Positions 27,159 through 33,225 of a stretch of DNA of 58,708 nucleotides are shown here, in pieces. The position numbers and the translations under genes were made by a program. This stretch comes from Vicinamibacteria bacterium (GTDB lineage Bacteria; Acidobacteriota; Vicinamibacteria; Fen-336). The notes below the pieces were generated by a model. The model saw nothing but the letters and a program-made list of their open reading frames with translations. It searched no databases and was not told the DNA's origin. The first letter of the stretch is position 1. Every line of letters begins with the position of its first letter. Location: the NCBI GenBank assembly GCA_035570235.1, contig DATMML010000059.1:1-58708 (forward strand), read 5' to 3'.

Positions 27159-27752
27159 ATGTCCTGGCTAGCCGCGGACGACGACGCCCTCCACAATTTC
27201 AAGCTGCGCACCGTCACCGCGGAGACGGGTTTCACCCTCATCGAGCTCTTGATCGTGGTTGCGATCATCGGGATCATCGCGGCAATCGCCATCCCCAGCT
27301 TGCTCCGGGCGCGCGTGTCCGCAAACGAGGCGGCGACGATCGGCGACATCCGGACCGTCATCTCTTCTCAATCGGCTTATCAATCCTCGAATGGCGGCTT
27401 CTACGAGGGCAAGTTGACCTGCCTCGTGCAGCCCAGTGGCGGGTGTATCCCCAGCTATCCGACCAACGCGCCGACGTTCCTGGACAGCCAGATCGCCGCT
27501 TTCACGTTCAAGACCGGTTACACCCGTAGTTTTGTCGCCGGGCCGGTTCCTGCTCCGCTGCCCCCCACCTCCTCACCCTCCAGCTCCACCGGCTTCACCT
27601 ACTTCGGTACTCCGCTCGTCGTCGGTCAGAGTGGGGTACGGGGCTTTGGGGGCGATTCCAGCGGACTGGTGTGCTATACCCCTTCGGGAGCAGCGCCGGC
27701 GGTGCTGGCCAACGGCACGCTTAACGTCGCGAGCTGCATCCCCCTTCAGTAG
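27159..27752 (+). CDS. Type IV pilin 2, diverged, with unusually long leader and no sigma-54 promoter
   Basis: 197 residues from the ATG at 27159 (201 from the ATG at 27147). The leader to the cleavage site ETG/FTLIELL would be 24 or 28 residues and includes MSWLAADDDALHNFK, far longer than the six to eight residues of the other three. The mature part is exactly the same length (173) with all four cysteines conserved, but differs strongly from mature residue about 90 onward (for example FTFKTGYTRSFVAGPV). The gap from the pilin 1 stop contains no -24/-12 element or IHF-like site. GGGGAAGG lies just before the 27159 ATG. It may be read through from pilin 1, act as a minor pilin, or be poorly expressed. 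Confidence 0.85.
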   Translation: MSWLAADDDALHNFKLRTVTAETGFTLIELLIVVAIIGIIAAIAIPSLLRARVSANEAATIGDIRTVISSQSAYQSSNGGFYEGKLTCLVQPSGGCIPSYPTNAPTFLDSQIAAFTFKTGYTRSFVAGPVPAPLPPTSSPSSSTGFTYFGTPLVVGQSGVRGFGGDSSGLVCYTPSGAAPAVLANGTLNVASCIPLQ

Positions 27753-27801
27753 GCCGTCGTCATGCCGCGACTTGGCAGGTGGAGACCCCTGCCCTGGCCA
27801 C

Positions 27802-27889
27802 AAATTGTCATGGCCCTGAGTTCCGAAATTCGGCGCGGCTTCGTTGAATCAACAACTTACGGCTCTGGTTGAGGGGCATTGTCTTTGCA
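27802..27889 (+). promoter_or_regulatory. Sigma-54 promoter of pilin 3 with IHF-like site and upstream TGTC motif
   Basis: The -24/-12 element is GGGCAT-N5-TTGCA at 27874-27889. A perfect IHF-like site, AATCAA-N4-TTA, lies at 27847-27859 within TTGAATCAA-N2-ACTTACGG. AAATTGTC is at 27802-27809. All distances equal those of the pilin 1 promoter: TGTC to the box, box to -24, and -24 to -12. Confidence 0.85.
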
Positions 27890-27935
27890 AAGCGGGAGTT
27901 CGTGCTATGCGGCATTTTCAGAGAAGGAGGTACCA

Positions 27936-28475
27936 GTGAAGAAGGAAACAGGATTCACTCTGATCGAGCTGTTGATCGTTGTCGCGATCATCGGGATTAT
28001 CGCGGCGATCGCCATCCCCAGCTTGCTCAGGGCTCGCGTATCCGCCAACGAGTCGGCGACGATCGGCGACACACGAACGGTCATCTCCGCTCAGGCGGCC
28101 TACCAGTCGTCCAACGCGGGGTTCTACGATGGGAAGTTGACGTGCTTGGTGAAGCCCAGCGGTGGTTGCATCCCTAGCTATCCGACCAACGCGCCAACGT
28201 TCATCGACAGCCAGATCGCCTCCGCAACCCCCAAATCGGGTTACTCACGAAGCTATAACCCAAGCGCGGTGCCGGCTCCTCTGCCCCCGACGGCCTCGCC
28301 GACCAGCGCTGCTGCCTACACGTACGGCGCTACCCCGGTGAACGTCGGGCAGACGGGCGTCCGGGGCTTCATGGGCGATTCGAGCGGCCTGCTGTGCTAC
28401 ACACCGTCGGGCGGGATGCCTGGCCAGTTGGCCGGCCCCGGGATAGACATCACCACCTGCACGCCCCTCCAGTAA
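27936..28475 (+). CDS. pilA: Type IV pilin 3 (near-identical to pilin 1)
   Basis: 179 residues. Start is GTG at 27936, chosen because a perfect AAGGAGG lies five bases upstream and it yields a six-residue leader ending ETG/FTLIELL. The mature part (173 residues) differs from pilin 1 at seven positions by my count, all after residue 88 (for example A to S and V to A at 90-91, V to T and S to A near 123 to 126). The four cysteines and the Pro/Ser/Thr segment are kept. It has its own sigma-54 promoter and ends at a strong hairpin, so it is an independent transcription unit. Confidence 0.95.
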   Translation: MKKETGFTLIELLIVVAIIGIIAAIAIPSLLRARVSANESATIGDTRTVISAQAAYQSSNAGFYDGKLTCLVKPSGGCIPSYPTNAPTFIDSQIASATPKSGYSRSYNPSAVPAPLPPTASPTSAAAYTYGATPVNVGQTGVRGFMGDSSGLLCYTPSGGMPGQLAGPGIDITTCTPLQ

Positions 28476-28496
28476 GCGGGCGCCACCAGTCCAAAA

Positions 28497-28531
28497 AAGG
28501 GAGGGAGGGGGCTCACACCCCTCCCTCCCTT
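28497..28531 (+). terminator. Strong hairpin terminator after pilin 3
   Basis: A 14-base-pair perfect stem, AAGGGAGGGAGGGG (28497-28510) with CCCCTCCCTCCCTT (28518-28531), around a seven-base loop. An A tract precedes the stem and only two T follow. It resembles the pilin 1 terminator, extended by one GGGA unit. Confidence 0.78.
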
Positions 28532-28604
28532 CCAACGCCAGCCCGGCCCACCCAGGGCTGGCTCAGCCAGCCACCGAAAATCGGTGTGTTTACTGCCTCG
28601 TCAA

Positions 28605-28692
28605 AAAATGTCACAATCGTGGCGCCGCTCGCCATATCAGGTCGCTGCGAATCAATGACTTACGGGCATCCTCCGCGGGCATTGTCCTTGCA
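28605..28692 (+). promoter_or_regulatory. Sigma-54 promoter of pilin 4 with IHF-like site and upstream TGTC motif
   Basis: The -24/-12 element is GGGCAT-N5-TTGCA at 28677-28692. A perfect IHF-like site, AATCAA-N4-TTA, lies at 28650-28662, followed in register by ACTTACGG. AAAATGTC is at 28605-28612. Spacings are identical to the other two pilin promoters, although the DNA between the elements is not conserved. Confidence 0.85.
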
Positions 28693-28735
28693 GGAGTCAG
28701 AGGTCGTGCTGGTCGCCAGCCTGAAAAGGAGCGCA

Positions 28736-29281
28736 ATGAGGAAGAAGAGGGAAGCAGGGTTCACCTTGATCGAGCTGTTGATCGTCGTCGCGATTATCGG
28801 AATTATTGCGGCGATCGCCATCCCCAGCTTGCTCAGGGCTCGCGTATCCGCCAACGAGTCGGCGACGATCGGCGACACACGGACGCTCATCTCCGCTCAG
28901 GCGGCTTACCAGTCGTCCAACGCGGGCTTCTACGATGGTAAGTTGACGTGTCTGGTGAAGCCCAGCGGCGGTTGCATCCCCAGCTATCCGAGCAACGCGC
29001 CGACGTTCATCGACAGTCAGATCGCGGCCGTGACCCCCAAGTCGGGTTACACCCGAAGCTATAACCCGAGCGCAGTGCCGGCTCCATTGCCCCCGACGGC
29101 CTCGCCGACAAGCGCTGCCGCTTACGTCTACGGCGCTACGCCTGTGAGCGTCGGGCAGACGGGCGTTCGAGGTTTCATGGGTGATTCCAGCGGGTTGCTG
29201 TGCTACACCCCGTCGGGCGCGATGCCCGGACAGGTGGCCGGCCCCGGGATCAACATCACCACCTGCACGCCCCTCCAGTAA
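28736..29281 (+). CDS. pilA: Type IV pilin 4 (near-identical to pilin 1)
   Basis: 181 residues. ATG at 28736, preceded by AAAAGGAG, gives the leader MRKKREAG cut before FTLIELL. The mature 173 residues differ from pilin 1 at five positions by my count (mature 43 V to L, 78 T to S, 126 S to A, 154 G to A, 165 D to N). Four cysteines are conserved. It has its own complete sigma-54 promoter. No clear terminator follows; only a weak G/C hairpin lies just after the stop. Confidence 0.95.
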   Translation: MRKKREAGFTLIELLIVVAIIGIIAAIAIPSLLRARVSANESATIGDTRTLISAQAAYQSSNAGFYDGKLTCLVKPSGGCIPSYPSNAPTFIDSQIAAVTPKSGYTRSYNPSAVPAPLPPTASPTSAAAYVYGATPVSVGQTGVRGFMGDSSGLLCYTPSGAMPGQVAGPGINITTCTPLQ

Positions 29282-29640
29282 AGAGGGGCGGCGGCCCGGC
29301 CCCGGTCACCGATGGTCGGTTGGTGAGTTATTCCCTGCTTGTTGCGAGCCAACCGCCCTGGTATCGGGAGCTGGGGCGGCTCCGTTCTCGTCCCAAGAAT
29401 TCTTCCGTTGGGGATGGTAGCCCCTCGCGGTCGCCCCCCGTTCCCCGCCACGAGCGGTATCGTGTACCGGGTAGCGTTCTCAGGTACCCTGTCGCCGGAG
29501 AGGCTTTCACCGCGGACTTGTTCAGGCAGCATCGGTTTGGAGCCCCTTTGATCCGGAACGGACGAACGGCCGAGGCTCGTGCGGCCACCTCGCTCGCGCC
29601 CGGAGTTGGGCCCCAATCGGGTTTGGGGAGGCTGGCCGGC
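29282..29640. other. Intergenic stretch with no gene found
   Basis: About 360 bases between pilin 4 and the methyltransferase gene. I see no tRNA-like fold, no -24/-12 promoter and no convincing terminator. A distant inverted repeat (GGTTGG and CCAACC about 30 bases apart) is probably chance. The methyltransferase frame stays open upstream through this stretch, but the translated residues look like non-coding GC-rich sequence. Confidence 0.5.
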
Positions 29641-30570
29641 ATGGCTGAACGGAGGTCGATCGCGAGCATACCCCTCGTTTGCCCAAGCTGCCGGGCCTCT
29701 CTCACCTACCCCCAAGCCGGAGACGTGGAGTGCGGCCACTGCAGGGCCCGTTTCGCGCAGAAGGACGGCATCCTACGCCTCGTTTCGGGGGCCAATGCCA
29801 CTCCGGGCTTTGACCCCCACTACTTCCCGTTGCTCTCCCAAGTAGAAAAGGAGCACTTCTGGTTCGTTGTCCGGCGCGAGGTGATCCTGGATGCCCTGAC
29901 GCGAACCGTCCCCGACCTTCGAAGCCGGCCCCTCTTCGACATCGGTTGCGGAAGCGGGGGCTTGCTGGCTTTCCTCTCCGAGGCCGGGGTCCCCGTTGCG
30001 GGGGCCTGCGATGCCTATCTGGAAGGGCTTCAACTTGCGCGTGAGCGGATCGACCTGCCTTTTTTCCTCGTGGACGAGGGACGGCTCCCTCCGTTGGGGC
30101 CCGGCCAGCCGATGATCGGGATGTTCGACGTCCTCGAGCATATTGATGACGATCAAGGGACCCTGGACTGGGTGGCTTCCGTACTCGAGCCGGGAGGCGC
30201 CCTGGTGCTCACCGTGCCCGCCCACCCCTTCCTTTTCGATGAGACGGATGAGATCGCTCATCATCGCCGCCGCTACCGGCGGCGGGAACTTCGCGAGAAG
30301 CTGGAAAAGGCGGGCCTCCAGACCCAGCTCATCAGTCATTTCATGGCCACCCTCGTCCCCATGCTGGTGGTGCTGCGCTGGCTGGGACGCCGACTCCGGG
30401 GCGGGAGGCAGGCGGTCATGGAGCGGCGGAGTGCGGAGCTCTCCATCGTGCCCGTCCTCAACGACCTGCTGCGCACGATCCTTCGCCTGGAGCGTTACTG
30501 GTTGCGGATGCTTCCCTTGCCCTTCGGGTCGTCTCTGGTGGCGATAGCCACGCGACCTGCCGAACGATGA
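29641..30570 (+). CDS. SAM-dependent methyltransferase with N-terminal zinc ribbon
   Basis: 309 residues. The N-terminus has a Trm112-like zinc ribbon, CPSC and CGHC (about 18 to 45), ending in the typical DGILRLV. A class I methyltransferase domain follows with motif I LFDIGCGSGGLLAFL (about 98 to 112) and the post-motif MFDVLEHIDDD. The region after residue 220 has a hydrophobic helix (FMATLVPMLVVLRWLG), suggesting membrane association. It belongs to the broad group that methylates sugars or lipid carriers in surface-glycan clusters. ATG at 29641; weak ribosome site (GGCTGGCCGGC). The substrate is unknown. Confidence 0.82.
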   Translation: MAERRSIASIPLVCPSCRASLTYPQAGDVECGHCRARFAQKDGILRLVSGANATPGFDPHYFPLLSQVEKEHFWFVVRREVILDALTRTVPDLRSRPLFDIGCGSGGLLAFLSEAGVPVAGACDAYLEGLQLARERIDLPFFLVDEGRLPPLGPGQPMIGMFDVLEHIDDDQGTLDWVASVLEPGGALVLTVPAHPFLFDETDEIAHHRRRYRRRELREKLEKAGLQTQLISHFMATLVPMLVVLRWLGRRLRGGRQAVMERRSAELSIVPVLNDLLRTILRLERYWLRMLPLPFGSSLVAIATRPAER

Positions 30571-30711
30571 CGACCTTGGGGGTCACGAGAGCGGGTTCGG
30601 CGCACGATCTGGGCGTCGGCGAACGGTGGGCCCGGAACCCGCCCGGAGCGGAGCATCCTTCCCCCGCCGCCCGCCCGTCGGGCATTGCGGGCGGAAAGGC
30701 GGCCGGCTAGC

Positions 30712-31437
30712 ATGTCCGCGGGGGGTGGGACCGGCACCTCTGTTAAGTGCGTTATTCTGCAGCCCTCATACATCCCCTGGCGTGGCTACTTCCATCAGAT
30801 TCACAAGGCCAACGTCTTCATGTTCTTCGACGATGTCCAGTATGACCAGCGGGGCTGGCGCAACCGCAACCGGGTCAAGACGGCGAAAGGAGTGCAGTGG
30901 CTCACCGTCCCCGTGCTGAAGCGGGGGCTCCGCGCCGAACAAACCCCGATCCGGGACGTCAGGATGTGCTGGGACCGCCCCTGGGCGCACAGTCACTGGA
31001 CGACCCTCCTCCACGCGTACGGGCGGGCCCCCTACTTCAAGAAATACGCCCCCTTGGTCGAGTCGTTCTACCGTCGGCGCGACGAGTTCCTCGCCGACTT
31101 CACGATCGACACCACCGTAGCCCTGGCTCGGGAGCTGGGCATCCAGCACACGCGCTTCCTACGCTCGACGGAACTCAAGGTTTCCGGCACCAAGACGGAC
31201 CGGCTCCTCGCCCTTCTGAGCGAGGTTGGTGCGGATCACTACATCAGTGGGCCCTCCGCCCGCGACTACATCGACGAAGAGAAGGTGCGGGCCGCCGGCG
31301 TCACTCTGGAGTACATGAGCTACGAGTACCCTGCCTACGAGCAATTGCACCCGCCCTACGACCCCTACGTCTCGTTGCTCGACCTGCTCTTCATGAAGGG
31401 GCCGGAGGCGCCGCGGTACATCTGGGGCGATGAGTGA
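30712..31437 (+). CDS. WbqC-family protein
   Basis: 241 residues. Recognised by the family opening ILQPSYIPWRGYFHQIHKAN, with FFDDVQYDQRGWRNRNRVK, then TVPV and the C-terminal YPAYEQLHPPYDPYVSLLDLLF. WbqC-like proteins are found in O-antigen and sugar-modification loci; their chemistry is not settled. The ATG at 30712 was chosen over a TTG at 30685 because the family core starts shortly after. It overlaps the GT2 gene by eight bases, so the two are coupled. Together with the downstream ATP-grasp enzyme and methyltransferases, it suggests transfer of an amino acid or acyl group to an amino sugar. Confidence 0.88.
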   Translation: MSAGGGTGTSVKCVILQPSYIPWRGYFHQIHKANVFMFFDDVQYDQRGWRNRNRVKTAKGVQWLTVPVLKRGLRAEQTPIRDVRMCWDRPWAHSHWTTLLHAYGRAPYFKKYAPLVESFYRRRDEFLADFTIDTTVALARELGIQHTRFLRSTELKVSGTKTDRLLALLSEVGADHYISGPSARDYIDEEKVRAAGVTLEYMSYEYPAYEQLHPPYDPYVSLLDLLFMKGPEAPRYIWGDE

Positions 31438-32425
31438 GGCGGAATTGACGGAGCCAGAGATCGCCGGCCGCGCTCCGGAGTTGAGCATCGTGACCACCCT
31501 CTACCGCTCCGAGGCGACGGTCACGGAGTTCCACCGCCGGGCGGTGGCCGCGGGGGAGGCTCTCCGCAGGTCCTTCGAGATCGTGTTCGTGGATGACGGC
31601 TCCCCCGATGGGTCCGCCGAGATCGCGAGGGGGATCCAGCGCCTGGACCCCCGGGTGGTCCTGGTGGAGCTCTCGCGCAACTTCGGGCACCACCCGGCCG
31701 CGGTCGCGGGGCTGCGCTACGCGCGGGGAGAGAGGATCTTCATCCTGGACGTCGACCTCGAGGAGCAACCCGAATGGCTCTCCGACTTTGCCGCGGAGTT
31801 CGACCGCCGGGGGGCGGATGTGGTCTTCGGGGTGAGCACCAACCGCAAGGGCAGCGCCTTGAAGAGGTACGCGGGAGCCGTCTTCTGGAAGCTCTTCAAC
31901 GTTCTTTCCGATACCCATGTTCCCGAGAACCCTTGCACGATCAGGCTCATGAGCCGGAAATACGTGGACGCCCTCCTCACCCTTCCGGAGAGAAACCTGT
32001 TCCTGGCCGGTAGCTATGCCTGGCTCGGCTTCACGCAGGTGCCCTATCCGGTCGAAAAGGGCCAGCGATCCACGCCCTCCACATATACGCCCTCCCGCTT
32101 GATCGGCCTCTTCGTGGAAGCCATAACCTCCTTCACCAGCTACCCCCTGCGGCTGATCTTCCTCGTCGGGGTGGGGATCGCGGCCACCGCCCTCCTCGCC
32201 GGCCTGACCCTGACCGCCTGGAAGCTGCTTCGCCCGGAGGCGATCTCCATGGGCTGGCCCTCGCTCATGGTCTCCATCTGGTTCCTGGGGGGCGTCATCA
32301 TCGCTTTCCTGGGGGTCATCGGGCTCTACTTGTCCAAGGTCTTCAACGAGACCAAGAGCCGGCCCCTCTACGTTGTGCGCCGGGTAGAGCGCCAGACGGG
32401 AGCCCCCTCCCCTGGGAAGGGGTGA
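31430..32425 (+). CDS. GT2 polyprenyl-phosphate sugar synthase (CsbB/ArnC/DPM1-like)
   Basis: 331 residues. The GT-A core has LSIVTTLYRSEATV, VFVDDGSPDGS, LSRNFGHHPAAVAGL and the metal-binding DVD in FILDVDLEEQPE. Two C-terminal membrane helices (about 228 to 255 and 275 to 305) place it with enzymes that transfer a sugar from a nucleotide donor to undecaprenyl phosphate. CsbB of Bacillus subtilis has this form and supplies YfhO. Four YfhO-type proteins are in this window, including one at 34897, so it may feed one or more of them. It overlaps the WbqC gene by eight bases and is followed immediately by the next methyltransferase. Confidence 0.9.
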   Translation: MSEAELTEPEIAGRAPELSIVTTLYRSEATVTEFHRRAVAAGEALRRSFEIVFVDDGSPDGSAEIARGIQRLDPRVVLVELSRNFGHHPAAVAGLRYARGERIFILDVDLEEQPEWLSDFAAEFDRRGADVVFGVSTNRKGSALKRYAGAVFWKLFNVLSDTHVPENPCTIRLMSRKYVDALLTLPERNLFLAGSYAWLGFTQVPYPVEKGQRSTPSTYTPSRLIGLFVEAITSFTSYPLRLIFLVGVGIAATALLAGLTLTAWKLLRPEAISMGWPSLMVSIWFLGGVIIAFLGVIGLYLSKVFNETKSRPLYVVRRVERQTGAPSPGKG

Positions 32426-33181
32426 TTGCCGGCGGACATGGGGAAGCACGAGCTCGACCAGTTCGGAGGCGCGTACGGTCCCGCGTTCAGGTTCCACGAA
32501 GAGAACCTCTGGATGCTCTCGTGGTACGCGGAGCGGATGGTGCGGGCGCTGGAGACGCAGAACACGCGTTCCCTCGTCAGCCTGGGCATCGGCCACCAGG
32601 TGGTCAGCGGGGCCATCCTCAAGTCGCTGGGGCGAGGCCTCCGTGAGTACACGATCGTGGAGGGCTCCCCGGCGAGCATCCAAAAGTTTCGGGAGAGCAC
32701 GCCCTTGCCGCCGAACGCGGCCGTGGTCAACGCCCTTTTCGAGGAGTACGAGCCCGCTTCCCCCGTGGACGCGGTGGAGATGGGCTTTGTCCTCGAACAC
32801 GTGGAAGACCCCCTGCTCGTCCTCCGCCGCTACGCGCGCTTTCTGAAGCCGCCCGGCACCATCATCATTGTCGTGCCCAACGCCCGGTCCCTGCATCGGA
32901 TGCTGGGGAACGCGGCCGGTCTCCTCGACGACGTGCACCAGCTGAGCCCCTACGACCTCCAGCTCGGACACCGGCGGTACTTCGATCTCGACTCGATTAC
33001 CGCGCTGGTGAAGGATGCCGGGCTTCGGATACGAAGAACCGAGGGCGTCTTTCTGAAATGTCTGACCACCGCCCAACTGCAGGCCCTGGAGCTCAGCCCG
33101 GAGGTCCGGGAGGCGTTCTTCAGGGTCGGGGTCGCCTATCCCGAGATCTCGAACGCGATCTATCTCGAGACCAGCCTTTGA
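32426..33181 (+). CDS. Class I methyltransferase-like protein
   Basis: 251 residues. Post-motif features are clear: AVEMGFVLEHVEDPLLVL, FLKPPGTIIIVVPNARSLH, then the late HRRYFDLDSITALVKDAGL found in glycan-cluster methyltransferases. Motif I is unusual: SLGIGHQVVS instead of the G-x-G-x-G form, so SAM binding is less certain than in its neighbours. The TTG at 32426, directly after the TGA of the GT2 gene and with GGAAGGGG upstream, gives the longest form; ATG at 32438 is the alternative. It probably modifies the same glycan as the flanking genes. Confidence 0.8.
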   Translation: MPADMGKHELDQFGGAYGPAFRFHEENLWMLSWYAERMVRALETQNTRSLVSLGIGHQVVSGAILKSLGRGLREYTIVEGSPASIQKFRESTPLPPNAAVVNALFEEYEPASPVDAVEMGFVLEHVEDPLLVLRRYARFLKPPGTIIIVVPNARSLHRMLGNAAGLLDDVHQLSPYDLQLGHRRYFDLDSITALVKDAGLRIRRTEGVFLKCLTTAQLQALELSPEVREAFFRVGVAYPEISNAIYLETSL

Positions 33182-33225
33182 AGGAGAGGGGAGGCGGGGG
33201 GGGAGCTCCAGAAGCTGGGGAAGGC

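Larger units (their letters stand above)
26391..29281 (+). repeat. Tandem array of four pilin paralogues with repeated promoters
   Basis: Pilins 1, 3 and 4 are nearly identical in DNA through most of their length, and their promoter elements repeat in register. Pilin 2 keeps the same mature length and cysteines but is clearly more diverged. The array directly follows pilR. The long near-identical direct repeats would allow homologous recombination, deletion, or gene conversion between copies. Confidence 0.9.

Noticed and set aside
27753-27801. Terminator after pilin 2.
   Set aside because: Only a six-base-pair GGCAGG/CCTGCC stem (27774-27793) with no T tract.
26391-29281. CRISPR or transposon origin for the repeats in the pilin region.
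   Set aside because: Repeat units are whole genes with promoters, without spacers, terminal inverted repeats or transposase.
29282-29310. Terminator after pilin 4.
   Set aside because: The GGGGC/GCCCC pairing is only five base pairs and mostly reflects base composition.
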